This document shows, piece after piece, positions 33,365-44,113 of a stretch of DNA of 64,000 bases (position 1 is its first letter; each line of letters starts with the position of its first letter). The DNA comes from Pyropia haitanensis. Its lineage: Eukaryota > Rhodophyta > Bangiophyceae > Bangiales > Bangiaceae. The notes under the pieces were generated by a model. It did no database searches. It saw only the letters and a list, made by a program, of their open reading frames with translations, and was not told the origin of the DNA. The translations under genes and the position numbers were made by a program. Location: assembly GCA_008729055.1 (NCBI GenBank), contig SDUX01000007.1, positions 1,908,064-1,972,063 of the forward strand. The letters are read 5' to 3'.

Positions 33365-34272
33365 GGGGGCAGACGCCAGACACCCCCGCCGGCGGGTGGT
33401 GTGCGCGGCGGTGGGCACCCCCCCCCCCCCCCCCCCCCCCCCGCCGCCCGCCCCGCACGCCGCCGCGCCGCCGGCGTGTCGTGCCGCGGCCGCCGTGCGG
33501 GCGTCGCGGGCGGTGGTGGCGGCGGCGGCGAGGGGGGGGGGGTGGGGGTGCCGCCGCCGGCAGCGGCAGCGGCGTGGCGGGCGTGGCCGCGCGGGGCGGA
33601 CTGGCGGCGGCGGCGGCACACCCCCCCCCCCCCCCTAGCTACCTCCCCCCCCCCTCCCCTCCCCCCCCCTCCCAACCTCTGCCGGTGCACCACCCCTCTC
33701 GGTCGCACGCTGCTGCCAGCGGCTTGGCCCCCCCCCCCCCGCTAGCTCCGGCACCCACACCCCTCCCCCCCCCCCCCAACCGCGGCCGCCGTCCGCCGCC
33801 CTCCACCACCACCAACTCGGCTGCCAACCGCGCGGCGTCGCCGCCGCGGCGGCGCCACCGGCGTGGCCACCACCACCACCACCCCCCCCGCCGCCGACGG
33901 GCACGGCCGTCCACGCCACCACCCTCGCCGCGCGGCAACCCCGTGCGCGCGCCGTCCGCGGCGTGCCGCCCCTGCCGCCGTGCTTGCTGCCGCACCACCC
34001 CTCCCCCCCCCCCCCCCCACACCCCCGCCCCCCCCCCCCCGGCCGACGGCCGCGGCCAGTCTCCACCCGCTCCCCCCCCCACCCCCTCCCCCCCCCCAGC
34101 CCGCCCGCCACACCCGCCGCCGCCGCCGCCGCCGCCACTGCCGCCGCCGCCACGACCGTACCGCCGCGGCGACGCCCACCACCGCCGGGATGACCGCACG
34201 GTCGGCGCGGCGGCGCGGGCGGGCGTGGCGTCGCGGCGGGGCGCACCCCCCCCCCCCCCTCCCCCGGCCGGT

Positions 34273-34299
34273 GGCGCCGGCCGGCCGGCCGGCCGGCCA
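34273..34299. repeat. GGCC palindromic tandem repeat
   Basis: Repeated GCCGGCCGGCC units; related GGCTGGCTGGCCGGCC arrays recur at about 34344-34400 and 35595-35645. All are self-complementary and hairpin-prone. Confidence 0.8.
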
Positions 34300-34439
34300 C
34301 CCTCCCGGCCGCGCCCGGCAGCGTCGCGGCCGGCGGCGGTGGGCGGGCGGGCTGGCTGGCCGGCCGGCCGGCCCGCCGGCGGGCGGGCTGGCTGGCCGGC
34401 CGACGCTCGCCCGCCGGCGGCGGCGGCGGCGCGACCAAC

Positions 34440-34480
34440 GTGCGCGCGCGCGCGCGCGCGCGTGCGCGCGCGCGTGCGCG
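34440..34480. repeat. alternating CG tract (Z-DNA prone)
   Basis: Alternating G and C with a few TG steps over ~40 bases, the classic sequence type for left-handed Z-DNA. Confidence 0.85.
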
Positions 34481-34699
34481 GCGGACGGCTGGGATACCGG
34501 GTGGGGGGGGGGGGTGGCGGCCACCGGCGGTGGTCGGCCGCCGCGGGTGGCCGCCCGAGAGGAGCCGCGGCGGCGGCGGCGAGAGCGGGGGAAGGGGGGG
34601 GGGGGGCGGGGGAGGGGGGTGCCGCCGCTGCCGGCCACCGCCGCCGCCGTTGCCGCCGCGGTGCCGCGGCTGCTGCTGCCGCCGCCGCCGCTGCCTCGG

Positions 34700-34754
<55 letters not shown>

Positions 34755-35798
34755 CGGCGGCCGCGACACCCGCCGCAGCGGCGACACTGGCGCGCCGCTC
34801 CCCCCCCCCCCCCCCCCCCCCCCCCCGCGCCATGCGCGCTGTCCCCAACACACCTGGCCGCCCCTCTCCCCCACCCCCCCCCCCCCCCACCCCCCGCGGG
34901 CGCTTCCCCCCCCCCCCCGCGCTCCCGTCGCGGCGGCACGCAGCACGGCACGCGCCACGCGCGGCGCGGGCGTACCCGGCGGGGTGGCCACTCCCCCCCG
35001 CCGGCAAGCCACGTGCCGCCGCCATTGGCGTGCGTGCGGCGCTGGCGGCGGGCGGGCGGGGGCTGGCGGCGGGCGGGCGGGGGCTGGCGGCGGCGGGGGG
35101 GGGGGGGGGGGGGTGGGTGGGGGGGGGGGGGGCGCCCACCCCTCCACCGACCAACGCCCCCCCCGCCACCGCCGGCGGCCGACGCGGGGCTGGCGCGCCC
35201 GCCCGCCGGGCTGGCGTGCCGCCGCCGCGTGCCGCCGCCGCCGCCGCCGCCGCCGCCGCGCGGCCGGCCAGCCGCCCGCACCCCCCAGCGGCAGCGGCGG
35301 CACAGGGTGCGGGCACCCCCCCACCCCCCCCCCCCCCCCCCCCCCCCCTCTCCCCCCGCCGCACCCCCCCCGGCGTGTGCCCGCCTGGCGTGCGCCGCGC
35401 GCGTGCCGGCACTGGCCGAGCGGGAGGGTGGAGGGGGGGAGCGGCCGCCGCCGCCAGCCGCGGCCGGCCGCACGCGGCGGCAGCGACTGGCGGCGCGGCG
35501 CGCGCGGCGGCGGCGGCACGCCGCGCGCCGCGCGGGGGGTGGTGGGGGGGGGGGGGGAAGGGGTGGTGGCGGCCGCACCACCCCCCCCCCCGCCCGGCCG
35601 ACCGGCCGACCGGCCGGCCGGCTGGCCGGCTGGCTGGCTGGCCGCCGCGGCGGCCGCGCGCCCCGGCCGTGGCCGCCGGCCGCGGCGGCGGCGACGCGGC
35701 CGCCGCCGTGGCCGGCAACCGCGTCGGCCACGCCGCCGCGGCGGCCAGTGAGGGGGGGGGGGGCCCCCGCCCGCGGCACGGGGTGCCAGCCACGGGCG

Positions 35799-35844
<46 letters not shown>

Positions 35845-36171
35845 GGGGTGGCCGCTGCCGCTGGCAGCGGCGACCCCCCTTCGCCGCCGTCCCGCGGCAG
35901 CCACAGCCCGCGACGCGCGTGGGCGTGCCGCGTTGGGCAGACGCTCGCGCCGCGAGCGGGCTCGGCAGCCTCGGCCGCCGCGGCGGCCGGCCGCCGCGGC
36001 GGTCCGTGGTGCCGGCGACCCCCCCCCGCCCCTCTACGCGGGGGCACCCCACACGCCAGGCGCCCCCCCCCCCCCCCCCCCCGCGTCGCACGCAACAAAC
36101 AATGACGTGACACGGTTGGGTGGGGTGTGCGGCTGGGGGGGTGCGGGGGGGTTACGCCGCGAGTGGGTGGC

Positions 36172-36206
<35 letters not shown>

Positions 36207-37490
36207 CCCGGCTTCCACGTGAGACCCCGCCGAGACGCGCCCGTCAGTCGTGTGCCCCGGCGCGTTGGTCTGCGGGTGGCGCCCACCGATGCGGGGCGGC
36301 GGCGACGCCGACGGCCGCCGCCGCGCCGCGCCCGTGACGGTCAATGGCCGTGCCGAGCGGCCGCGGCGGGCCGCAAAAGACCGCGTCGTGTCGACCAGCG
36401 TCGCGTTCCCGCCACGGCTCGTATCCGTCGCGGGGCGACGCTCCCACCGCCCCCCCCCCCCGTTTCCCCGCTCCAAAACCCTCGGCCGACCCCTCCCGCT
36501 GTCCGTCCCTCTCGGCTGCGGTTCTCTCTCCACGCCGGCGACCGACGACGCCCGTTTTTTTTTTTACTTTTTACTTTTTCTTGCGCTCTTGTTCTTGCTC
36601 TTTGACCTCGCGGGGGGGGGGGGGGGGGGGGGAGGGGGGTGGCCACGCCAACCATCCGAGTTGGCGCACGCCAACCGCGTGCGGGGGGCGGCGGGCCCCC
36701 ACGTGCGAGGGCGGCCGCGGCGGCGCTCGCGAGGGGGTCCCCGCGGGCGTGGCCGGCCGGAAACGTGCGCTGCCGCCGCGCACGCCGAGGCGGCCGCGTC
36801 GCCGCCGCGGAGAGGAGGCGGGCACCGTTGGGGGCGACGTGGAGGTGCGGCCGGGGGGGGGGGGGGGGGGAGTGGGTGCCCGCAAGGGGCGCGCCAAACC
36901 CCGCTCCTCAACCCCGCGCCCAGAGGGGTCCTGGAGGCGGCTGCACCGCGGACGTCTGCCCACCACTGTCTTGTAGGGTGTGTGGCGTGACGGTCCAGCG
37001 GGGGCCACCAACGCCAAGCCCGCCGGGCAACAGTGAGCGTGGTGGGAGGTTTTTGTTGGGGTGGAAGGGGGAGGAAGGGGGGGCGGGTCGGCAACCACGG
37101 ACGTACCCCTTTGTGGAGTGTCTGACGACCAGAGGACCCCAAGGCACAAGTAGTGGGTAATCATTCATTCCAGAGCACACATCCTGTGCACCCGCTTCGT
37201 ACAAATGCAGTAGTCATATCCAAGTCGTGTGCCGCAGTGTCGCAGGCCAGAGTTGGAAACAGGGGTGCAAGATTTAGGTAGAGTCATTGCTGATGGTCTT
37301 GATTTAAGGTCAAATCGGACAAAAGATTTTTTCAACCACGTCGCACCAAAGTCCACCATTTCTTGTCGTGGGTAGGATTTCAGACCGCCCTCATCGCTGC
37401 CCCCTTTGGCGCCGTCGCTGCCGCTCGACAGAGCCGCTGAAGCCATGCCCCCCAAAGTTCAGAATCTTTCGGCATAATTTTGCATCCGAA

Positions 37491-39464
37491 TTAGGAACCG
37501 AAACTACCCCCGCCCAGCCCTGGCTCACGCGCCCCAGGGGCTCCCTCGTCTTCCTCCTCGTCGCCGCCCAGCGCTGGGCCACCCAGGTCCAAGGCCACCG
37601 CACGGCCCGGCTCGCCATCGTCCGTAAAGCCGTCGGTGTAGCCGTCAGCAAACGCCGCCGCCGAGTAGATGTTGTCCCGAGCATAGTAGACAAACTCGCG
37701 GTCGCCCACCACGATCGTGTCGCCGTCCACGGCGCCGGCCGCCTTGAGCGCCCGGTTGGCGCCGACGGCCTCTAGGACGCGCTGGAAGCGGTCCACCGCC
37801 TCGACATAGTCCCAGTTGGTCATCGCCGCGGCGCGGTCAATCTTGGGCCCGCGCACTTCGTACACCCCGTCCGCGACGCGGATGACGTTGACCCTGCGCG
37901 CTGCGAGCGACTCCTCATCGCTCTCCTCATACTCTCCCGGTGGGATCACCTCCCCGCCATCGTCCTTGGCGCGCGCGTCCAAGACCAGGTCGGTGAGCCG
38001 GTGGAGTACCTTGCGGAGCCCCTCCCCCGACACGGCCGACACGGCCGCCAGCCGCCGGTGGGGCATGACCGCCAGCAGCGCATCCCGCAAGCCCCCCTCC
38101 TCCCACGCATGCCGCACGTCTGGTAAGTCCATCTTGTTCAGCAGCACCACCGACGGCTTGTTGGCAAGCCGCGGGTTGAACAACTCCAGCTCGGAACAGA
38201 TGGCCTGGTAGTCCCCCACCGGGTCCGCGGCGCTGCCGTCAACAACGTGCACAATGGCGCGACACCGCTCAATGTGGCGGAGGAAGGCAGTGCCCATGCC
38301 GACGCCCGAGTGGGCGCCCTCCAGCAGCCCAGGGATGTCCACCAACACCACGCTTCGGGACGTGGACGACCCACTGGCCGCATCGCCGCCCTCCCCCTCA
38401 TAGCCGTCGACCACCCCCAGCTGCGGGACGACAGTGGTAAAGGGGTAGTCGGCAACCTTGGGCCGCGCCGCGGAAACACGCGACAGGAGGGTGGACTTGC
38501 CCGCGTTGGGCACCCCCACCAGGCCCGCGTCGGCCACCAGCTTGAGCTCCAGCTTGAGCCACCGGCTGACGCCCGGCTCCCCGCGCTCGCACATCCGCGG
38601 TGCCCGGTTGCGGTCCGTCTTGAACGCCATATTGCCGCGGCCGCCGCGGCCGCCGCGCGCCACCCGCACCGACGACCCGTGGTCCGACAGGTCCGCCACC
38701 ACCCGCCCCGACGTCGCGTCGCGAACGACGGTGCCGACAGGGACGGCGACGGTCGTGTCGCTGCCGCCGGCGCCGTGCTTGCCCTTGCCCAGCCCATTGT
38801 TGCCGCTGTCGGCACGAAAGTGGACGCGACCGCGGAAGCGGGCGAGCGTGTTGAGGCCCCGGTCGGCGACGAGGTACACGTGGCCGCCGACGCCGCCCGA
38901 GCCGCCAAAGGGGCCCCCCTTGGGCACCCCCTTCTCCCGTCGGAACGCCATCACCCCGTTGCCCCCGTCGCCGGCGGTCACGCTGATCTTCGCCACGTCT
39001 GAGAAGAGCCAGTCCGTCCCGGCGTCGCGGCCGCCGGTGGGGATGTCCTCGGCCCGTGCGCCGCTCCGGGCGGTGCGGAGCACCTCCATCGGCGACAGGC
39101 CGAGGACGTCGTCCGAGCCGTCCAGCACCACCGGCCGTGGGGCGGTGATGGCCCGGCCCGAGGGCGTGAACGACGGCTCGGGGGGGGCAGGGTACGCATC
39201 CTCCGCGTTGTCCCTGACGTTGCGGGCCTCGTTGGCACCCATGCACAGCGACTGTCTCTGGGCCAACGGCGGGGGGGCGCGCCGCGCCGGCCCGCCACGG
39301 CTGGTGGGCGCCGCGGACGGCCGCCGCCGCGCGCACCACTCGCCGGGGGCGACCACGGACGGGGAGTTGGCGGTAGCAGTCGCAGCGCCGCGACCACCGC
39401 ACGCCGAGGCCGGGCGGGATGGTGCCGGGAAACGGGTCATGGCAGCGCCAACAAAGGCGGCCAT
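37491..39464 (-). CDS. Obg-family GTPase, plastid ObgC-like
   Basis: Large-ribosomal-subunit assembly GTPase. 657 residues in one exon from Met 39464 (MAAFVGAAMTRFPAPSRPAS...). The first ~70 residues are Ala/Ser/Arg-rich with few acids, like a plastid transit peptide. The Gly-rich Obg fold spans about 155-313 (AKISVTAGDGGNGVMAFRRE, RGGRGGRGNMAF). The G domain shows GVPNAGKS (317-324, G1), YPFTT (340-344, G2), DIPG (376-379, G3) and NKMD (443-446, G4). An OCT domain is at about 525-597 (YEVRGPKIDRA, NWDYVEAVDRFQRVLEAVG), followed by an acidic Gly-rich tail. A C-terminal OCT domain and an extended N-terminus fit plant ObgC/CPSAR1, which acts on plastid 50S subunits, better than mitochondrial Obg forms. 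The open frame continues upstream to 40301, but that part crosses the inverted-repeat region and is probably not coding. Confidence 0.92.
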   Translation of the reverse strand: MAAFVGAAMTRFPAPSRPASACGGRGAATATANSPSVVAPGEWCARRRPSAAPTSRGGPARRAPPPLAQRQSLCMGANEARNVRDNAEDAYPAPPEPSFTPSGRAITAPRPVVLDGSDDVLGLSPMEVLRTARSGARAEDIPTGGRDAGTDWLFSDVAKISVTAGDGGNGVMAFRREKGVPKGGPFGGSGGVGGHVYLVADRGLNTLARFRGRVHFRADSGNNGLGKGKHGAGGSDTTVAVPVGTVVRDATSGRVVADLSDHGSSVRVARGGRGGRGNMAFKTDRNRAPRMCERGEPGVSRWLKLELKLVADAGLVGVPNAGKSTLLSRVSAARPKVADYPFTTVVPQLGVVDGYEGEGGDAASGSSTSRSVVLVDIPGLLEGAHSGVGMGTAFLRHIERCRAIVHVVDGSAADPVGDYQAICSELELFNPRLANKPSVVLLNKMDLPDVRHAWEEGGLRDALLAVMPHRRLAAVSAVSGEGLRKVLHRLTDLVLDARAKDDGGEVIPPGEYEESDEESLAARRVNVIRVADGVYEVRGPKIDRAAAMTNWDYVEAVDRFQRVLEAVGANRALKAAGAVDGDTIVVGDREFVYYARDNIYSAAAFADGYTDGFTDDGEPGRAVALDLGGPALGGDEEEDEGAPGAREPGLGGGSFGS

Positions 39465-40370
39465 GACGGCGACGGCAGCGGTGTGCGGGCCAGAATTCGA
39501 AACGGGGACAGACGCTGCGCAAAGCAACAGCGCACAGCAGCCAGGGGTGGTGGAAGGTCGGGGGGACGGGGAGGGAGACTGGGGAAAGTGGGGGGACGTG
39601 GGGGAGGGGTGGGGGAGGCCGCAGGAGCAGCGAGACGGGTCAGCCACGGCGAGGGGGGTGGTTGGCGGGCGTTTCCTCAAAGGGAGCTGCCGCCAAGCAG
39701 CCGCCTCCGGTTTTCTGCCGTTGCAACGACGGTGAGGGAGATATCCAGTCTGAAATGAGGAACTGAATCCACGTTCGCGAAAAAATTCCCAGCCTTTGGG
39801 AACGCTTTCCGCAGACATCCTATGACCGCCCCCAGCTGCCCACTGCTGCCGCCACCACCAAGGGCGATGCCCCCGTCCGCCATCGCCGCCGACAGCGCCC
39901 CGCCCCTCTTCTCTCTGCCGACCACCACGACCGTCACCATCTTCCTTACATCCTACCACTGTCAACGCCAACCCCGCCGCAATCCCCCCCCCCCCCCCCA
40001 ATGAAGCATCGTCAAGGCTGCCGCCGCTCCGCCCCTCGCCGACGTCACCGCCATCACCTGCCCCTGCTCCCCCCGCGTGCCGCCAGCTTCGGGGCAACCA
40101 TCGCGCGGCCACTCCCTCTTCACACACCACCTCTGTCTCCGTCGCCACCGATGCCGCCACCGAGGTGGCGGACCCCTTCCATCCGCCGCCGCCACGAGGC
40201 CGCCCGCCGCCGCTGGCTGCAGCAACCACCATCCCCCCTGGGCGGCTCCAGCTGCACCCTCGGCGTTCGCGTCTGTCCCCAGGGGCTGCGTGAGTCCCCA
40301 CAGGCCAGCCCCAAACTCAACGGCCGTCCCCCGCTGAAAGCGTTCCCAAAGGCTAGTGTCTATTCTACCG

Positions 40371-40409
40371 ACCGGATCATTTGATCCTTTTCGGATCAAA
40401 TGATCCGGT
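40371..40409. repeat. perfect 17-bp hairpin, left
   Basis: Arms 40371-40387 and 40393-40409 are exact inverse complements around a 5-base TTTTC loop. Each arm contains GGATCATTTGATCC, itself a near-palindrome. Confidence 0.95.
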
Positions 40410-40530
40410 TTTTCTGTGTCTGTTTTCTTCTAGTTCCCGCCACCTGCCGCCTTTTCTGAGGCCAGAAACGAACTCAGCGCCGTCTCTTTGCCCTTGGGGG
40501 AGCTTGGGTGCATCCAAGCTTGAGCAGAAG

Positions 40531-41854
40531 ATGAGTTTGGCGCGGTTTTTGTCGAGTGCCCGGGCCGGTGGCGCTGCACCTGGGATCGCCGCCCGCGGCA
40601 CCATGTGCCAGGTCTTGCGCGCTCGCCGCGTGCCGCGGACGCACAGAAGCAGAGAGAGCCTGGCGCGTGCGGGTTCCGCACACCAGGGCCGAGCGCAGAG
40701 GGAGGGTCGACGACGGGAAAGGCCCCCTCAGCCGAACGGTTGCCAGTTTACTCCTCCTCCTTCACAGGTCTTCCCTTCTGCCCACCCCCGCGCCACGGCG
40801 GCGGCGGGTGCCCCGCCGGCAGGGGGCACCCCCCAGACGCCGGCGCGGGCGGGGGCGGGCGCCGCCCCGGTGGGCGGCGGCGTCCCCAGTGGCGGCACGC
40901 CGACGGCGGGCGGCGGCGGCGGGGTGGTGGCGGCGCCGCCGTTTGGGGCCACCCCCTCGACGTATGGAACGCCCTTTGGGGTGCGCCTGCGCGGCGGGGC
41001 GGCCACCTCCGGGGGGGGACCCTTTGGGGGCGCCCTGCTGAGGGGATTTCGCTTTGGCGGCACGCCCCCCACGGCGGCGTCAGCGAGCAGCGTTGCCGCC
41101 GCCGGCGGCAACGGCAGCGGCAGCGGCAGCGGCAGCGGCAGCGGCATCGGCGGAACGCAGTCGCGCGCGGCAGCGTCGCCGGCGCCCGCCGGCAGCGGCC
41201 GCGGCAGCAGCTGCCGGGTGTTGGCCCCACCGGTGGCCGGAAAGCGGGGAGGGCCGTTGCCCTTCCCGCCGGCGGCCTTCTCGCCCTTTTCGTCGCTCCT
41301 TCCGCCGCCGGCGACGGCGAAGGGGGACGGGGTGGGGGTCTGGCCTCCGGCGGAGGCGCCGTCACCTCCGCCTCCTCCGCCGCGCAGCCGTCGCCGTCGA
41401 CGCCGGCGTAGGGGTCGGAGGCGGCACTGGCGACGGCGGCTGTGCCGGCGACGACGCCGCCGCGGCGGGGTGGAGGCGCAACTCCGACGCCTCCGCCGGC
41501 GGGGGCGCCGCGGGCGCCCGTGTTCGGAGCCCTCCCGGCACCGGGCAGGGGGCTATGGTGCTGGCCGTGGCGCGACCGTCGTTTAGGGCGCCCGGTCCGG
41601 GCGCACCTGCGCTCGCTGCGCCGGGCGCGCTGACCACCGTGGCGGGGCCTCTGCCTGCCGCCCCTCTCGTGGCGCCCCTGTCGTCGCCTTTGTGGTCGTC
41701 TTCGCCGGTGCTGCGAACGGCGTCGCGGCCGCCGGTCGCCGCGGGCGCCCCTCAGGCTGCGTCTGTAGCTCTCCGTAGCCTGGTGGAGGACAAAAAACCC
41801 TCTCAGATGCATGGAATCGACGATTTCTGGTCAGGTCAGGCGAGGATCAAATGA
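40531..41854 (+). CDS. hypothetical Gly/Pro/Ala-rich protein inside the inverted-repeat unit
   Basis: I do not recognise this product. From Met 40531 (MSLARFLSSARAGG, organelle-targeting-like) the frame continues into a Gly/Pro/Ala-rich segment with FG-containing pieces (PPFGATPSTYGTPFG, GGPFGGALLRGFRFGG) and a GSGSGS repeat. A TTCACAG acceptor at 40761-40767 may mark an intron before VFPSAHPRA. Between about 41350 and 41550 the plausible frame changes, by an intron or an indel, to one reading AMVLAVARPSFRAPG ... SLVEDKKPSQMHGIDDFW and ending at 41854. That stop codon lies within the left arm of the right-hand hairpin. It could be a captured host gene fragment or a repeat-derived frame. The call rests on sequence texture only. 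Confidence 0.35.
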
Positions 41855-41881
41855 TCCTCAGGTGAGGATCATTTGATCCTC
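41842..41881. repeat. perfect 19-bp hairpin, right
   Basis: Arms 41842-41860 and 41863-41881 are exact inverse complements with a two-base GG loop. They share the GGATCATTTGATCC core with the left hairpin 1.45 kb away. Confidence 0.95.
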
Positions 41882-41930
41882 ATCTCCGGTAGAATAGACA
41901 CTAGGGTGTGTTCACGAACGTGCTTTCAGT

Positions 41931-42382
41931 ACCCTAACCTAGAGGCTAGCGAATTGATCATGCAGGAAGGAAACCGCAAAGTGATGGAATTATGTTTGCT
42001 GTCGCCTTGGTCGTCTCAAGGTGATGCGGCAGTGTACGAGTACGAAGGAGACACACTGGCCTCGCGGTGCGACCGCAACGTCGCTGCTGGGCCACACTCC
42101 TCACACAGACCACCGCCGCGCGGTCCGCTGGGACAGTGACCATGCGGGACGCATACTTGCGTCAGCAGCGCAGGGAACCAGGCCGCCACCGTCAATGGCC
42201 GCATGAAACAGGGCGGTGCGTCCCGGCCGTGGCGGTGGCAGCTGCCTCCGCGCCGCCGCCACTCCCCGACCGCCTGAACAGGCAGCCCGCCGCCCCCCAC
42301 GGGTGATGCCGCCACTCTCGCCAGCCACCCTCCTGCGGTCCCCGCTTTCTCCCCCCCCTCCTCCCACCACATGGGACACGCA
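41931..42382. other. intergenic, no gene seen
   Basis: About 450 bases between the inverted-repeat unit and the stop of the minus-strand kinase gene. Balanced composition at first, becoming GC-rich. Probably includes the kinase 3' UTR. Confidence 0.35.
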
Positions 42383-44113
42383 TCACTCCCGCGTCTCGCC
42401 TGCCTCACACAGCACCGTCACCCCCTGACCCGGCGTCCACACCACGTCCGCCCGTCCGCGGCCGCGCGTCACCATCGCCGCGTTGCGGGCGTCATTAGCC
42501 GCCACCCGCGCAGCGGCTTCGGGGCGGCTCAGCCCCGCCACCCGCCGGTGGCGCCCCGCCACCCGCCGCAACGCGACGGGCGGGGGGGTGTCCAGGTACC
42601 ACACCTCGTCCAGGAGCGGCTTAACGCCCGCCCAGACGCGGCCGTCGCCGCCGGCGCCAGCCGCCTCGGCTGTGCCCAGCGTCGGTCGGGTCGCCGGCGC
42701 CGCTGCCGCCACCGCCGCCGCGTGCGGGGCCGTGGGAGGCGTGGGGGGTGGCAGCCTGGAAGGGGGGACGGCGCCGTCGGGGTCACCGTCTGAATCTCGG
42801 GCCGCCATCGTCCGCGGTGGCGGCGGTGACGGTTGTGCGCCGAGGCGCTGCGGAGCGTCAGGGGCGGCGGCGGCCACCCGTTCGGCAATGGCTGGGCGGC
42901 TGCGAGCGAGCGACCCCGTCCCGTCGTCCCTCTCAACGTCCGTTGCGTCCTCAATCAGCAGATAGTTGCCTTCCACAATAACCGCCACTACGTCGGGCCC
43001 GATAGATGCACCCCCGCGTACCGGGTCGCCCAGTCGATGGTCAAACGACGGCGCGTCCAGCAGCTGTCCCGTGGCACGGAGGGTGGACAGCGCCGCCACA
43101 AAGGCGGCCGCATCAAACGTCCACGGGGCGCCGCGGCGGGCCAGGCCAGCGGGCGACAAGCTCGCCCGCCGCAGGTGGTATCCATCCATGGACAGGACGG
43201 CAGTGGGGATTGGGGGGGGGGGAGGGGCGCAGCCAGGGGGTGAAGGGGGGGGGGATGACAGCCTGCGCGCTACCTCAGCGGCGACGGTGCCTGTGCAAGA
43301 GGAACGCAGGGGGCGGGAGGGGGAAGCACTCGCTCAACGGGAGCCGGCACGACGCGGCAGAGAACCAGAAACAGCGGTTAGCAGGCCATTGCGGGGCAAG
43401 AGACGCGGCGGCCGCAGCGGAAGGCACGGCGACGGTATGGACGAGAGCGCACCTCTACAAAAGGCAGCGTCACAGACAACAGTCACAGTCGTCTCGTGGC
43501 CGGCCACCAACAACAGGTAACGTCTCCCCCTCCCTCACACACGACCGCGTCACCTACTCTTACCAGAGCCCGGCACTCCCGCAATGCCGACCATCACGGG
43601 CGGGAGCACGGCGCCCCCCCCCTTGCGCGTCGCCGCCGCGTGTGCACCCGGGTGGGCGGGGCCGCCGTCCCTCCGCCCCCCCCCCGCCGCCGCCTCTGCT
43701 GCCTCGGCCGCCGCAGCGACCGTGGCCGCCGCCCGCGCCGCCACCAGCCGCCGAACGCGGTCGGCCACGGCCGCGGCGGCGGCCGCCGACGAGCTCCCCG
43801 CCCCCCCCACCGACGCCACCACCACCGGCGGCGGTCGTCGCCGCCGCGAGCGTGTCGTGGCCGCAGGCAGCGCCGCCGGCAACGGGGAGGTGACGCCGAG
43901 GGGCACCGACCCCCACGGGGGCCGGCCGACGGCGGCAGCGGGCCGACCGGGGCGGCGGGCGGGCCCGCCCGCCACCGCCGCCGCCGCGGCCACCGTCGCC
44001 GCCACTGCTGCCGCAGCCGCGGGGGGGTGAAAGGCCACCGCGGGGGCGGTGGCTGTCAGCGTGTGGCGCTCCGAAGGCTCGCCAAGGGGAAGTACGGAGG
44101 GAAAGCCGCTCAT
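42383..44113 (-). CDS. P-loop kinase of the PRK/uridine-kinase/PanK superfamily (two exons)
   Basis: Resembles the bacterial nucleoside/nucleotide-kinase family (FrcK-like) and yeast YFH7. Exon 1 (44113-43558) ends in the Walker A loop MVGIAGVPGSGK. The intron 43291-43557 (267 bases) has a GTAGGT donor and TTGCACAG acceptor, and splicing completes GSGKSTVAAEVARRL. Exon 2 (43290-42383) then has TAVLSMDGYHLRR (Walker B/substrate motif), RRGAPWTFDA, APSFDHRLGDPV, VIVEGNYLLI and LDEVWYLDTPP, followed by a RHRRVAGLSRPEAA lid region. Between the P-loop helix and MDGYHL the frame must shift once at G runs 43212-43222 or 43245-43254. An Ala/Pro/Asp-rich insert sits after VEGNYLL. The N-terminal ~160 residues before the P-loop are Ala/Arg-rich and may be a targeting or linker region. 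The substrate cannot be deduced. Confidence 0.8.

Larger units (their letters stand above)
32572..37490. other. ~4.9 kb ultra-low-complexity GC region, no supportable gene
   Basis: Dominated by G and C homopolymers (G30 at 33334-33363, C25 at 33418-33442, C31 at 36173-36203), CGG/CCG runs, GGCC-type palindromic repeats and alternating CG. Very long open frames exist on both strands in several frames at once, but all give Gly/Arg/Pro/Ala simple sequence. None shows a domain, codon preference or splice structure that would single it out. The last ~350 bases (37140-37490) return to more normal composition and form the 3' flank of the Obg gene. Confidence 0.6.
39762..41930. mobile_element. nested inverted-repeat (fold-back-like) unit
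   Basis: Outer arms: 39762-39781 and 41911-41930 (inverted, 17 of 20 bases). Inner pair A: AGCCTTTGGGAACGCTTTC at 39791-39809 and its inverse at 40336-40354. Pair B: CTAGTGTCTATTCTACCG at 40353-40370 and its exact inverse at 41887-41904, so A and B abut with a two-base overlap. Just inside each B arm sits a near-perfect hairpin built on GGATCATTTGATCC. No transposase is visible. The arrangement suggests a composite or fold-back transposon, possibly one element inserted at the edge of another. Exact target duplications are not clear; CTAG at both B ends is a candidate 4-bp duplication. Confidence 0.55.

Noticed and set aside
33481..36533. Several overlapping 700- to 960-codon frames on both strands
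   Set aside because: All read as Arg/Pro/Gly/Ala simple sequence, in up to three frames at once. No domain, intron or codon bias favours one.
36250..36990. Plus-strand frame with a hydrophobic FFFYFLLFLALLFLLF segment
   Set aside because: The segment is only the translation of a T-rich tract (36555-36603). The rest is unstructured, with no start context or conservation signal.
39465..40301. N-terminal extension of the Obg protein up to Met 40301
   Set aside because: The extension passes through the A-pair inverted repeats and is Gly/Arg/Trp-rich and patternless, while a transit-peptide-like start lies at 39464.
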